A DNA stretch of 64,000 bases, taken from an uncultured Eubacteriales bacterium (GTDB lineage: Bacteria > Bacillota > Clostridia > Oscillospirales > CAG-272). The stretch spans positions 124,001-188,000 of the forward strand of contig CAKSZH010000003.1 of assembly GCA_934525675.1 (NCBI GenBank), given 5' to 3'. Position 1 is the stretch's first letter. Every line of letters begins with the position of its first letter. The translations under genes and the position numbers were made by a program. The notes beneath the pieces were generated by a model. The model was given only the letters and a program-made list of their open reading frames with translations. It had not been told where the DNA came from and did no database searches. This document shows, piece after piece, positions 41,961 to 50,899 of this stretch.

Positions 41961-43769
41961 ATGACGACCAACCGTGCAGAAATCCCTGCAAAATATAAAT
42001 GGGATCTCAGCGCCATTTACCCGAGTGAAGAAGCGTTCTGGGCGGATTTTTCCGCGACCGAGGAACTGGTCAAGGCGTTTCCGGCTCACGCGGACACCAT
42101 GCTGAAGAGCGCCGACGCGCTTGCCGCAATGTTCCGCGACTACTTTGCAATCGAACGTAAGATCAATCTGCTTTACGAATACGCCGCGCGCAATTTCGAT
42201 GTGGATACCACCGTCAACGCGTATCAGTCCATGACAGGCAAGGTCATGAATCTTGCCAATGACGCAGGCTCCGCGACCTATTTCGTCACGCCGTATCTGC
42301 TCAAGCTGGATACCGCGACCGTTGAAAAGTGGCTTGCGGAGAACAAAGAGCTTGCGGAGTACCGCCGCGCGATTGAGACGACGCTCCGTTTCAAGCCCTA
42401 CACCCTGTCGGACGAGTGCGAGAAATTGCTCGCCGATCTGCGTGCCGGTATGGACGCAAGCAGTCAGACGCGTTCGATTTTCGCAAACTCCGATCTGCGG
42501 TTCGGGAAGATCAAAGGTGCCGACGGCAAGCCCGTCGAGCTGACCTCGGAAAACTTCGTGACCTTCGAAATGGATCCCGACCGCCGGGTGCGCCGCGCGG
42601 CATTCAACAAGCTTTACGATACCTACCGCCGGTTCGGCAATACCTTTGCCACCATGCTGGACGGTTTCACGCGGGAAAAGAGTGTGCTCGCCAAGGTGTC
42701 GAAGTATCCCTCCGATCTTGACGCAACCGTGTTCCAGGACGAGGTGACCTCGGATATTTACAACAATCTGATCGCAACCGTCGGCAAGAACCTCGGCGTG
42801 CTCTATGAATACTACGACCTCAAGCGCGAGATGCTCGGCGTCGGACAGTTCCATCTTTATGATTCCTATACGCCTCTCATCAAGGGGTACAGCCGTGAAT
42901 ATACCTTTGAGGAAGCGGTGGACGAGGTGCTGGATATGGCGAAGGTGTTCGGCAAGGAATACCACGACACCATGGAAGCGGGCTTCCGGGAAAAGGGCTG
43001 GATCGACGTGTATCCCAACCGCGGTAAGCGCGGCGGCGCGTACTCCTCCGGCTGTTATGATACCGAGCCGTATATCCTGCTCAACTTCAACGGCAAGTAC
43101 GACGATGTTTCCACGCTCGCGCATGAGGGCGGGCACTCCATGCACAGCTATTATTCCAGAACCTACAACAAGCCCCACGAGTGCAATTACACCATCTTTG
43201 TCGCCGAGGTCGCATCGACCGTCAACGAGCTGCTGCTTGCCAACAAGAAACTGCGCGAATCCAGGGACGACAAGGAAAAGATGAGCATCCTCAACGAGCT
43301 GATGGACACCTACAAGGGTACGCTCTTCCGTCAGACCATGTTCGCGGAGTTTGAGAAGGAGTTCCACGCGCTCTCTGAGGCGGGCGAACCCCTGACCGCC
43401 GATCTCCTGAACGGCAAGTACTACGAGATTGTCAAGAAGTACTTCGGACCGCGTGTGGTATGCGACAAGGGAATTGCCTGCGAGTGGATGCGTATCCCGC
43501 ATTTCTACTACAATTTCTATGTGTATAAGTACGCGACCTGCATTTCCGCCGCTTCCTATATTGTCAAGCGGATCGAAGCGGAAGGGCAGCCGTATGTGGA
43601 TAAGTATATCTCCTTCCTCAAGTGCGGCGGATCGAGAAGCCCGATCGACAGCCTCAAGCTGGCAGAGGTCGACCTCACCCGTCCCGAGGTCATCGAGGAC
43701 GCGATTGCGACCTTCGGCGATATTCTCGCACAGTTCCGCGCGCTTCGTAAAAAAGTCGGAGACGCATGA
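41961..43769 (+). CDS. pepF: Oligoendopeptidase F
   Basis: Cytosolic zinc metallopeptidase (M3B) hydrolysing peptides of roughly 7-17 residues. ATG at 41961 has AAGGAGG upstream. The 602 residues are full length: an N-terminal RAEIPAKYKWDLSAIYPSEE typical of PepF, helical body, HEGGHSMHS with H389, and FVAEVASTVNELLL supplying the Glu ligand; YAACISAAS-like YATCISAASYIV near the end. It overlaps the following HAD gene by four bases. Together with the M3 enzyme at 18753, PepT and the OppA-like protein it indicates peptide use. Confidence 0.97.
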   Translation: MTTNRAEIPAKYKWDLSAIYPSEEAFWADFSATEELVKAFPAHADTMLKSADALAAMFRDYFAIERKINLLYEYAARNFDVDTTVNAYQSMTGKVMNLANDAGSATYFVTPYLLKLDTATVEKWLAENKELAEYRRAIETTLRFKPYTLSDECEKLLADLRAGMDASSQTRSIFANSDLRFGKIKGADGKPVELTSENFVTFEMDPDRRVRRAAFNKLYDTYRRFGNTFATMLDGFTREKSVLAKVSKYPSDLDATVFQDEVTSDIYNNLIATVGKNLGVLYEYYDLKREMLGVGQFHLYDSYTPLIKGYSREYTFEEAVDEVLDMAKVFGKEYHDTMEAGFREKGWIDVYPNRGKRGGAYSSGCYDTEPYILLNFNGKYDDVSTLAHEGGHSMHSYYSRTYNKPHECNYTIFVAEVASTVNELLLANKKLRESRDDKEKMSILNELMDTYKGTLFRQTMFAEFEKEFHALSEAGEPLTADLLNGKYYEIVKKYFGPRVVCDKGIACEWMRIPHFYYNFYVYKYATCISAASYIVKRIEAEGQPYVDKYISFLKCGGSRSPIDSLKLAEVDLTRPEVIEDAIATFGDILAQFRALRKKVGDA

Positions 43770-44482
43770 GAACAGCGATTCTTTTTGACCTGGACGGAAC
43801 GCTCCTCCCGATGGACCTGGAGCGCTTCACCAAAGGGTATTTCGGGCTTTTGACTGCCGAAATGGCGAAGCACAGATACGACCCGCAATTGCTGGTGAAG
43901 GCGCTCCTGTCCGGCATCGGCGCCATGGGGAAGGGCGACGGCACGGTGACCTGCGAACAGCTTTTCTGGGACGACGCCAAGCGGATTCTGGGAAACGGCT
44001 GTATCCGGGACATTCCGCTTTTCGACGCATTTTACAAAGACGGATTCCGGGGCGCAAAACGCTTCACCGAACCGGACCCGGCGCTTTCCCGTGCGGCAGT
44101 TGCGGCGGCACACGAATCCTCCCCGATCGTGGCGCTTGCGACCAATCCGCTTTTTCCGTTTTCCGCAATCGAAGAACGCCTTGACTGGGTCGGGCTGACC
44201 CCTGCGGATTTTGACCTTGTGACCTCATATGAGACCAGTCACTTTGCAAAGCCCTCTCCGAAGTATTTTGCCGAGGTGGCGAAGAAGCTCGGCGTGGACC
44301 CTAAGGATTGCCTGATGATCGGAAACGATGTGCGGGAGGATATTCTTCCTGCCACGTCGACGGGTATGGAAACGGTTCTTGTGACCGATTGTATGCTTCA
44401 CGCAGAGGGGGCGGAATACCGGACGGTGACGACCGCGTTCTGTGACCTCGCGGCAACCATCCGGAGTGTTTGCGGGAAATAA
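43766..44482 (+). CDS. HAD-family hydrolase
   Basis: Predicted phosphatase of the haloacid dehalogenase superfamily, 238 residues. Motif I is LFDLDGTLL (nucleophile D8, acid D10); motif II lies in VALATNP; motif III Lys is in FAKPSPKYF; and motif IV is MIGNDVREDILPA. A helical cap sits between motifs I and II. The substrate is unknown. It begins with ATGA overlapping the pepF stop, so the two are co-translated. It is a different subtype from the HAD protein at 54666. Confidence 0.9.
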   Translation: MRTAILFDLDGTLLPMDLERFTKGYFGLLTAEMAKHRYDPQLLVKALLSGIGAMGKGDGTVTCEQLFWDDAKRILGNGCIRDIPLFDAFYKDGFRGAKRFTEPDPALSRAAVAAAHESSPIVALATNPLFPFSAIEERLDWVGLTPADFDLVTSYETSHFAKPSPKYFAEVAKKLGVDPKDCLMIGNDVREDILPATSTGMETVLVTDCMLHAEGAEYRTVTTAFCDLAATIRSVCGK

Positions 44483-44494
44483 CTATATCGAAAA

Positions 44495-44533
44495 GCGAAG
44501 CCGGGAAACGCAGAATGCGTTTCCCGGCTTCGC
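44495..44533 (+). terminator. Long hairpin after pepF-HAD
   Basis: Perfect 18-bp stem GCGAAGCCGGGAAACGCA with a 3-base loop. The T run is delayed (CTTATGTGTTTTTT), so termination efficiency is uncertain, but the location between convergent units fits. Confidence 0.65.
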
Positions 44534-44616
44534 CTTATGTGTTTTTTCTGTCGAAGCCGCCCACAGGTTCCCCCCTGTTGCTATGCGCCCATTCGTCACA
44601 ATTGCTCCGTTCGGCA

Positions 44617-44650
44617 AAGAAAAAAGACAGACCATGACGGCCTGTCTTTT
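44617..44650 (-). terminator. Intrinsic terminator of rpmB
   Basis: Leftward AAAAGACAG, loop, CTGTCTTTT followed by more T; about 16 bases after the rpmB stop. Confidence 0.75.
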
Positions 44651-44665
44651 CTGAGAAGAAAGCAA

Positions 44666-44845
44666 TCAAGCTTTCTTCATGGTACGCAGACAACGAGCGC
44701 ACATCGGCAGAGACTTGGTGCTGCCGTTGATGGTTACCTTCACCTTGCGGATATTGGGCTTCCAGGTTCTTGCGGTGTGACGGTTAGAGTGGGATACGTT
44801 CTGTCCGAAGACAACGCCCTTTCCACAAATGCTGCATTTTGCCAT
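44666..44845 (-). CDS. rpmB: 50S ribosomal protein L28
   Basis: Ribosomal protein of the large subunit, 59 residues. ATG at 44845 follows AGGAGGTGT. It begins MAKCSICGKGVVFGQNVSHS and contains ARTWKPNIRKVKV; the CSIC and CARC pairs mark the zinc-binding (C+) form. It stands alone with its own promoter and a leader of about 95 bases that can fold imperfectly (ACCGTAAACCGT region); autogenous control is possible but unproven. Confidence 0.97.
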   Translation of the reverse strand: MAKCSICGKGVVFGQNVSHSNRHTARTWKPNIRKVKVTINGSTKSLPMCARCLRTMKKA

Positions 44846-44947
44846 GTTTGACACCTCCTCTTTGCACAACGTGAGTGCAATCTAACGTAACCGATAAATA
44901 GTAAGCCGTTTTGGGTCAAACGGTTTACGGTTCACGCAACAGAAATT

Positions 44948-44976
44948 ATTATAACACAAGCGCCGGAGAATTGCAA
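44948..44976 (-). promoter_or_regulatory. Sigma-A promoter of rpmB
   Basis: Leftward TTGCAA, 17 bases, TATAAT. Confidence 0.75.
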
Positions 44977-45020
44977 GAGTTTTTTGATATTTTTTTCGGA
45001 TTTTCGATTGCAGCGTAAAA

Positions 45021-46343
45021 TCAGTTCCCGAGCGAGCCGAAGAGCAGGCTTCCGTCGGTTCCCGTCACCCGTACCGGGCGGATCTCACCATGCAGGGAGA
45101 CGGAGGAGGGCACACGTACCTCAAAGAAGGACGGCGTGTGTCCGAAGGCATATCCGCCGGAAAAGGTCTCGAACAGCACGTTCAGTGTCGGTTCCTTGGC
45201 GGCAACCTCCTCAAGGATTCCGCGCCGGATGACGGAAGAAACGGAGATCAGCTCCGCCGCGCGGCGTTTTTTGATTTCCTCCGGTATCTGATCCGGCATA
45301 GCCGCGGCAACGGTACCGGTGCGGCGCGAATACGGAAAGACGTGGATCATGAGGAACCGCGCCTGTCTGGCAAATTCGACGGTTTCCCGGAAATCCTTTT
45401 CGCTTTCTCCGGGGAACCCGACGATCATGTCCGTGGTAAACTGGACGTCCGGTATTGCGCGCCGGACGCGTTCCATGTTGTCAAGTGCCATCTGCGCGTT
45501 GTATTTGCGCTTCATCGCGGCAAGCGTCCGTGAGGAGCCAGACTGCATGGACAGGTGAAAATGCGGCGCGAGAGACGAAAGCCGCGCAATACGATCCACA
45601 AAGGGTTGTTTTATGAGCGAGGGATCCAGGGAACCGAGCCGGACACGCCCGATACCGGGGATCCGGTCAACCTCGGCAAGCAGGTCGGCAAGCCCGTATC
45701 CGTCCAGATCTTTGCCGTAAGAGGCGGTCTCGATGCCGGTCAGAACGACCTCGCGGCAGCCGCCGTCGGTCAGCCCGCGCACTTCGTCGATCACCTCACG
45801 GGGCGCTTTGGAGCGTACCTTCCCGCGCGCCGCGGGAATGATGCAGTAGGCGCAGTGGTTTTCACAGCCGTCCTCAATCTTGATGTAGGCGCGGGTGCGG
45901 TCGAAATGTGTGATTACCATGCGTTCAAAGGTGCTGTCCCCCCCGAGGGGAACGCGGGCGATTTCGGTAGATTGGTTTTTGTGTCCCTGACGGTACAGCG
46001 CGATCGCCGCGTCCGCTACGGCGGACTTGTTGCGGTTGCCGATGAGAAAATCCACACCTGCAATGGCGCTGAGTTGTTCCGGTGCCGTTTCGGCAAGGCA
46101 ACCGGTCACAAGGATGTACGCGTCCGGATTCTCTCCGATGGCGCGGCGCACAAACTGACGCGCTTTGCGGTCGGATTCCGCCGTGACGGTACAGGTGTTG
46201 ATAATATAGCAGTCACACGGCTCGTCCGGCGGGAGAATCTTTACTCCGCGTGCCGCGAGCAACTCTGCGATCGCCTCGGATTCGTACTGGTTGACCTTGC
46301 AGCCGAGCGTATAGATCCCGGCAGTAAACAGAAATTCGGACAT
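45021..46343 (-). CDS. mtaB: tRNA t6A37 C2-methylthiotransferase MtaB
   Basis: Radical SAM methylthiotransferase converting N6-threonylcarbamoyladenosine at tRNA position 37 to its 2-methylthio form. The ATG at 46343 has AAGGAG upstream; ten extra residues are possible but unsupported. The 440 residues have the three-domain MTTase layout: an N-terminal UPF0004 domain with three cysteines (YTLGCKVNQYESE, NTCTVTAESDRKARQ, VTGCLAE), the radical SAM core with CENHCAYCIIP, and a C-terminal TRAM-like strand region. The VNQYE and VTGCLAE text is typical of MtaB rather than MiaB or RimO. Confidence 0.96.
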   Translation of the reverse strand: MSEFLFTAGIYTLGCKVNQYESEAIAELLAARGVKILPPDEPCDCYIINTCTVTAESDRKARQFVRRAIGENPDAYILVTGCLAETAPEQLSAIAGVDFLIGNRNKSAVADAAIALYRQGHKNQSTEIARVPLGGDSTFERMVITHFDRTRAYIKIEDGCENHCAYCIIPAARGKVRSKAPREVIDEVRGLTDGGCREVVLTGIETASYGKDLDGYGLADLLAEVDRIPGIGRVRLGSLDPSLIKQPFVDRIARLSSLAPHFHLSMQSGSSRTLAAMKRKYNAQMALDNMERVRRAIPDVQFTTDMIVGFPGESEKDFRETVEFARQARFLMIHVFPYSRRTGTVAAAMPDQIPEEIKKRRAAELISVSSVIRRGILEEVAAKEPTLNVLFETFSGGYAFGHTPSFFEVRVPSSVSLHGEIRPVRVTGTDGSLLFGSLGN

Positions 46344-46455
46344 ACCCGGCTCCTTTCCGGTGCCGTCCGGCACCGGGATATCTGTATTATCTTATCATGA
46401 TTCGGAAGAAAAGTAAAGCGGGCGGATAAAAAATCTCCGAAATTGTAAAATCCAC

Positions 46456-46484
46456 TTGAAAAACGGGGAACAATCGTGTATAAT
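46456..46484 (+). promoter_or_regulatory. Sigma-A promoter of upp
   Basis: TTGAAA, 17 bases, TATAAT, 53 bases before the start codon. No PyrR-type attenuator is visible in the short leader. Confidence 0.75.
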
Positions 46485-46537
46485 GTGTTGTGAAAACGGT
46501 TCATCAAAATCTGATTCTGCCGAAGGAGAAAAAGAAA

Positions 46538-47167
46538 ATGAGTAAATTCACCGTAGTAGACCACCCGCTCATCACGCACAAGCTGTCGATCATGCGTAAC
46601 CGGAAGACCGGCTCCAAGGATTTCCGCGAACTGCTCGACGAGATCGCAATGCTGATGGGCTATGAGCTCACCCGCGACCTGCCTCTTGAGGATGTCACCA
46701 TCGAGACCCCGATTACCAAGATGACGGCAAAGATGGTTTCCGGCAAGAAGCTCGCCATCGTTCCGATTCTCCGTGCCGGACTCGGCATGGTGGACGGTAT
46801 TCAGAGACTGGTTCCCGTCGCGAAGGTCGGCCATATCGGTCTGTACCGTGATCCCGTGACCCACAATCCTGTGGAATACTACTGCAAGTTGCCGACGGAT
46901 ATTGAGGGCCGTATCGTGATTCTGGTCGATCCCATGCTGGCGACCGGCGGTTCCGCCTGCGACGCGCTGACTCTGCTCAAGAAGCACGGCTGCCGCAACA
47001 TCCGCTTTATGTGTCTGGTTGCAGCTCCCGAAGGTGTTGCAAAGGTGCAGAAGGAGCATCCCGACGTGGACATCTATTCCGCAGCCCTTGATGAATGCCT
47101 CAATGAACACGCTTACATCGTTCCCGGTCTCGGTGACGCAGGCGACCGTATTTTCGGCACTCTTTAA
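46538..47167 (+). CDS. upp: Uracil phosphoribosyltransferase
   Basis: Pyrimidine salvage enzyme making UMP from uracil and PRPP. ATG at 46538 follows AAGGAG. The 209 residues are full length, with HPLITHKLSIMRN at the start, ILRAGLGMVDGI, the PRPP loop VDPMLATGGSA and the uracil-contact C-terminus YIVPGLGDAGDRIFGT. It is a single gene with promoter and terminator. Confidence 0.98.
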   Translation: MSKFTVVDHPLITHKLSIMRNRKTGSKDFRELLDEIAMLMGYELTRDLPLEDVTIETPITKMTAKMVSGKKLAIVPILRAGLGMVDGIQRLVPVAKVGHIGLYRDPVTHNPVEYYCKLPTDIEGRIVILVDPMLATGGSACDALTLLKKHGCRNIRFMCLVAAPEGVAKVQKEHPDVDIYSAALDECLNEHAYIVPGLGDAGDRIFGTL

Positions 47168-47180
47168 TCTGAAGAATCTT

Positions 47181-47212
47181 GCGGATCCGCGGAGCACCGC
47201 GGGTCCGTTTTT
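47181..47212 (+). terminator. Intrinsic terminator of upp
   Basis: GCGGATCCGCGG pairs (with G-U) to CCGCGGGTCCGT across loop AGCA, followed by TTTT. Confidence 0.75.
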
Positions 47213-47227
47213 CAATAGGAGGAATCC

Positions 47228-48187
47228 ATGCGGATTCTCACAGTCAGAAAAAACGACGCGGGACAGAGGCTTGACAAGTTCTTATCCAAGGCAGTCAAGG
47301 GGCTTCCCGTGTCGTTGATGTACAAATTCATCCGGCTCAAAAAAATCAAGGTCAACCGCAAGCGCACAGATCAGAAATATATACTCGCAGAGGGCGACGA
47401 GATCCAGTTGTTCATCAAGGACGAGTTTTTCGATTCTCCCGAACAGGATACCTCGGCGCTTCATACGATCACGCCGAAATTGTCCGTCGTTTACGAGGAC
47501 GAAAACATCATGCTCCTCAACAAGCGTCCCGGTGTGTTGGTGCACGAGGACTCCGATGCGGGGGAGAATACGCTGATTATGCACATCAAGGCGTACCTCT
47601 GTCAGAGGGGAGAATATGATCCCAACAGCGAGCAGTCATTTGCCCCCGCGCTCTGCAACCGTATCGACCGCAATACCGGCGGGATCGTGATCGCCGCGAA
47701 GAACGCGGAGGCTCTCCGCGAAATGAACGAAAAGATCCGAAATGACGAGGTGCGGAAATTCTATTATTGTGCAGTACACGGAAAAATGCCAAAGAATGCG
47801 GATACGCTTCACGCTTATCTCCGCAAGGACAGTTTGCATAATATGGTCGAAGTGACCGACGAAAAGAGACCCGGTTCCAAGGAGATCATTACCAAGTACC
47901 GCGTGATCTCGGAGCGTGGGGATACCTCTCTGCTCGAGATAGAGCTGGTGACGGGGCGGACCCATCAGATCCGCGCGCACCTGTCGCACATCGGACATCC
48001 GCTGGTCGGGGACGGGAAATACGGGGTCAACCGTACCGACCGGGAAAAGGGCTACAAATTCCAGGCGCTGTACGCCTATCGCCTGCAATTCCGTTTCCGT
48101 GACGGGGAGGGCGTTCTCGGGTATCTTGCCGGAAAGGAATTCCGGCTTGCCGATGAGGATATCTGGTTTCTGAAGGATTTCCGGTAA
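47228..48187 (+). CDS. RluA-family pseudouridine synthase (RluC/RluD type)
   Basis: Converts specific uridines of 23S rRNA (or tRNA) to pseudouridine. AGGAGG precedes the ATG at 47228. The 319 residues have an N-terminal S4 domain (QRLDKFLSKAV, KKIKVNRKR), then the RluA catalytic domain with CNRIDRNTGGIVIAAKN (catalytic Asp in RIDRNTGG), and TGRTHQIRAHLSHIGHPLVGD. The presence of S4 suggests RluC or RluD rather than RluA. The target site cannot be told from sequence. Confidence 0.93.
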   Translation: MRILTVRKNDAGQRLDKFLSKAVKGLPVSLMYKFIRLKKIKVNRKRTDQKYILAEGDEIQLFIKDEFFDSPEQDTSALHTITPKLSVVYEDENIMLLNKRPGVLVHEDSDAGENTLIMHIKAYLCQRGEYDPNSEQSFAPALCNRIDRNTGGIVIAAKNAEALREMNEKIRNDEVRKFYYCAVHGKMPKNADTLHAYLRKDSLHNMVEVTDEKRPGSKEIITKYRVISERGDTSLLEIELVTGRTHQIRAHLSHIGHPLVGDGKYGVNRTDREKGYKFQALYAYRLQFRFRDGEGVLGYLAGKEFRLADEDIWFLKDFR

Positions 48188-48250
48188 CGCCCGAGGCTCG
48201 GAACGTCCGGTTACGAGGAATTCCGGCATAGCCCGGAGAAAGGGGAGAAT

Positions 48251-49960
48251 ATGTCGCAATTGCTTGACAAAAAATGGGCGAGATGGCTTCTGCTTCTCAC
48301 CGGAGCCGTGCTGACGGCGCTTGCCGTGTCGTATCCGGCGCAGATCGGTTTTCTTGAATGGGTGACGCTCATTCCGTCGGCGCTGGTTATCCTGCGTCTT
48401 GCCACGGATGAGACCGTGAAGCTCCGGAAAATGTGGGGCATCGGTCTGTTGTTTTTCTGGTGTTACTATGCCATCGTGTTCCACTGGTTCCTGGCACTTT
48501 ATCCGATGGATTTCACCGATCTGTCCAAGCCCGCCGCGGCGTTTGTCGTTTGCGCCGGTATGTTCGGACTGTCCCTGCTTCAGGCACTGTTCAGCGCGTT
48601 TTCCTTTGTGATCCTTGCGCTTGCCGCTCGTTCGAAGCCGGTGAAACGGATGCCGTTCCTCGCTCCGTTTCTCTCCGCCTCGGTTTGGGTGCTTGCCGAA
48701 TGGTTCCAGACCGTCGGCTGGTGGGGCGTTCCGTGGGGACGGCTTTCCATCGGGCAGACCGCGCTTTTACCCTTAGTACAGAGCGTTTCGCTGTTCGGCT
48801 CGTACTTTGTGTCTTTTTTGGTGCTGTCGGTCAATTTCCTCATTGCATACGCCATCGTGCATTATAAGGAAAAAGCCGCGATCCGGCTCTCCGCGGTGGT
48901 TGCCGCAGGTCTCTTTGTTTTCAATCTTGCCGCAGGACTGATTCTTCTTGCCGTTCCGAAGACGGAGGAAAAGACCGTTCGCGTGGCGGCAATTCAGGGC
49001 AACATATCGTCGCTCGATAAGTGGAGCTCCGGGTCGCTCCAAAAAATTCTGGAAATCTACCGGGAATATTCGCTTGCAGCGGCGAAGGACGGCGCAGAGT
49101 TGATCGTCTGGTCCGAAACCGCGATCCCGCAGGATCTGTCCGAGTCCGAGTCGCTGAAAACGTATATCCGCGGGGTCGCACGTGACACAAACGCGATCCT
49201 CATGGTCGGTGCATTTGACCGGACGGAGGACGGACAGGATGAAAACGCGGTTTACACGATCTACCCGGACGGAACCATTTCGGATGAGGTTTATGTCAAA
49301 CGTCACCTCGTGCCGTTCGGCGAGTATGTGCCGCTCCGGAAATTTGTGACTGCGGTGTTCCCGCCGCTTGCGGATGTCGGGATGCTGTCGGACGACCTCG
49401 CCGCCGGTACCGACTCCGGCGTGGTGAATGTCCGCGGTATCGGCAAGGTCGGTTCCATCATCTGCTTCGATTCCATATATGAAACGCTTACGCTTGACAG
49501 TGTGCGGGACGGTGCGGAGCTGATGATTCTGCCGACCAATGATTCCTGGTTCCAGGATTCCACCGCACTCCGGATGCACAACGCACAGGCGGTTCTGCGT
49601 TCGGTGGAGACGGGCAGGTATCTGGTGCGCGCCGCAAATACCGGCATTTCGTCGGTTATCTCCCCCACGGGCGAGATCCGGGAACAGCTCGGTGCGCTCC
49701 GCGGCGGTTACATTGTTTCCGATGTGGCAACGCGCGATACGGTGACGCTGTATACGCGGATCGGTAACCTGTTTGTGTATCTGGTGATGATATTCGTATT
49801 CGGTATGATTGCGTACCGCGGCGTTGATGCTTTCCTGACTGCACGCCAAAAGAAAAGGTCCCCCATCTCTGATTCTCCGGATTTCGTGGAGCAATCGGAG
49901 AAAAACGAACAGAAACCCGGAAACCAAACGGGAAACGATGAAAAGACCCCCGGCGAGTAA
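48251..49960 (+). CDS. lnt: Apolipoprotein N-acyltransferase
   Basis: Membrane enzyme that adds the third, amide-linked acyl chain to lipoproteins. The 569 residues have six or seven N-terminal helices (to about 235), then a nitrilase-fold domain with all three catalytic residues: E289 (WSETAIP), K350 (KRHLVPFGEY) and C405 (IICFDSIYE). The spacing, 61 and 55, is close to E267-K335-C387 in E. coli with its 68 and 52. A final helix near 505-525 and a hydrophilic tail of about 45 residues follow. A complete Lnt in a spore-forming Bacillota is notable, since best-studied Gram-positives use other routes. Several lipoproteins in this window could be its substrates. It is followed by a bidirectional terminator. 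Confidence 0.93.
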   Translation: MSQLLDKKWARWLLLLTGAVLTALAVSYPAQIGFLEWVTLIPSALVILRLATDETVKLRKMWGIGLLFFWCYYAIVFHWFLALYPMDFTDLSKPAAAFVVCAGMFGLSLLQALFSAFSFVILALAARSKPVKRMPFLAPFLSASVWVLAEWFQTVGWWGVPWGRLSIGQTALLPLVQSVSLFGSYFVSFLVLSVNFLIAYAIVHYKEKAAIRLSAVVAAGLFVFNLAAGLILLAVPKTEEKTVRVAAIQGNISSLDKWSSGSLQKILEIYREYSLAAAKDGAELIVWSETAIPQDLSESESLKTYIRGVARDTNAILMVGAFDRTEDGQDENAVYTIYPDGTISDEVYVKRHLVPFGEYVPLRKFVTAVFPPLADVGMLSDDLAAGTDSGVVNVRGIGKVGSIICFDSIYETLTLDSVRDGAELMILPTNDSWFQDSTALRMHNAQAVLRSVETGRYLVRAANTGISSVISPTGEIREQLGALRGGYIVSDVATRDTVTLYTRIGNLFVYLVMIFVFGMIAYRGVDAFLTARQKKRSPISDSPDFVEQSEKNEQKPGNQTGNDEKTPGE

Positions 49961-50012
49961 CCCGGAGACCCGTCAGGGAAGTGCGGGAAGAATCCGAAGG
50001 GGAACCCAAACA

Positions 50013-50047
50013 AAAAGCTCCGCCACCTTTCAGGTGGCGGAGCTTTT
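50013..50047. terminator. Bidirectional terminator between lnt and rpsR
   Basis: Perfect 16-bp stem AAAAGCTCCGCCACCT with loop TTC; A run before and T run after, so it works in both directions for the convergent genes. Confidence 0.9.
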
Positions 50048-50062
50048 GCATGACCGTTTCAA

Positions 50063-50320
50063 TCAGTCCTGCGTGTAGGGCAGGAGAGCGACCTGACGTG
50101 CGCGCTTGATCGCGGTGTTCAGCTCTCTCTGATGCTTTGCACAGTTGCCGGAGATTCTTCTCGGAAGAATCTTGCCGCGCTCGCTGATGAACTTACGAAG
50201 TTTTGCGGTGTCCTTGTAGTCGATGTAATCGACCTTGTCCGCACAGAAAATGCAGACTTTCTTTCTTCTCCGCACCATCGGACGAGCGGGACGGACTACG
50301 GTGTTTTCTGCTTTATCCAT
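50063..50320 (-). CDS. rpsR: 30S ribosomal protein S18
   Basis: Small-subunit protein that pairs with S6 on the platform. It has 85 residues with VCIFCADK (a Cys pair), DYIDYKDTAKLRKFISERGKI in the core and the C-terminal ISGNCAKHQRELNTAIKRAR. GGAGG lies ten bases before the ATG. It is the last gene of the rpsF-ssb-rpsR operon. Confidence 0.98.
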   Translation of the reverse strand: MDKAENTVVRPARPMVRRRKKVCIFCADKVDYIDYKDTAKLRKFISERGKILPRRISGNCAKHQRELNTAIKRARQVALLPYTQD

Positions 50321-50381
50321 TTTTGAATATCCTCCTTATAAATTTGTTGCCTCGGCACGTGGCGTTGGCGGACGGTCCCCG

Positions 50382-50864
50382 TCAGAACGGGAGATCGTCG
50401 TCGGTCTTGACCTCCTCGAAATTCGGAGCCGAATTCTGGGGAGTAGAGAAGGCAGGAGCAGCGGAATATGCGTCGGGCGTATACGGTGCGGACTGCGCGG
50501 CAACACTGCTGGAGCCGCTTTCCGTCCGGCTGTCTACGAACGTGACTTCATCGGCAACTACGTCGGTTGCATAGTGCTTGACATTCTGCTGATCGGTCCA
50601 GCTACGATTCTGCAGGGAGCCTACCACACAAATGCAGGAGCCCTTATGGAAGTAACGGGAAACAAATTCAGCGTTGGCACGCCATGCGGTGACATTGAAA
50701 AAATCTGCCTGCGACTGAGAATTCGCCGCATCCTTGGGCTGATATCTGCGGTTGACGGCGATGGTGAAGGACACGACGGGGATGCCGCTCTGTGTCTGCT
50801 TCAGTTCGGGGTCAGCGGTCAGTCTGCCGCCAAGAATGATTTTGTTGAAATTGAAGTTTGCCAA
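50382..50864 (-). CDS. ssb: Single-stranded DNA-binding protein
   Basis: Essential tetrameric SSB of replication and repair. The start codon is TTG at 50864, eight bases after AAGGAGG; no ATG fits as well. Of 160 residues, 1-110 form the OB fold (MANFNFNKIILGGRLTADPE, FFNVTAWRANAEFV), followed by a flexible Ser/Ala/Pro linker and the acidic tip DDDLPF that binds partner proteins. The position between rpsF and rpsR is the conserved Firmicute arrangement. Confidence 0.97.
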   Translation of the reverse strand: MANFNFNKIILGGRLTADPELKQTQSGIPVVSFTIAVNRRYQPKDAANSQSQADFFNVTAWRANAEFVSRYFHKGSCICVVGSLQNRSWTDQQNVKHYATDVVADEVTFVDSRTESGSSSVAAQSAPYTPDAYSAAPAFSTPQNSAPNFEEVKTDDDLPF

Positions 50865-50899
50865 TGCGAACGCCTCCTTTTCTCTGTTTTCCGCCGGGA

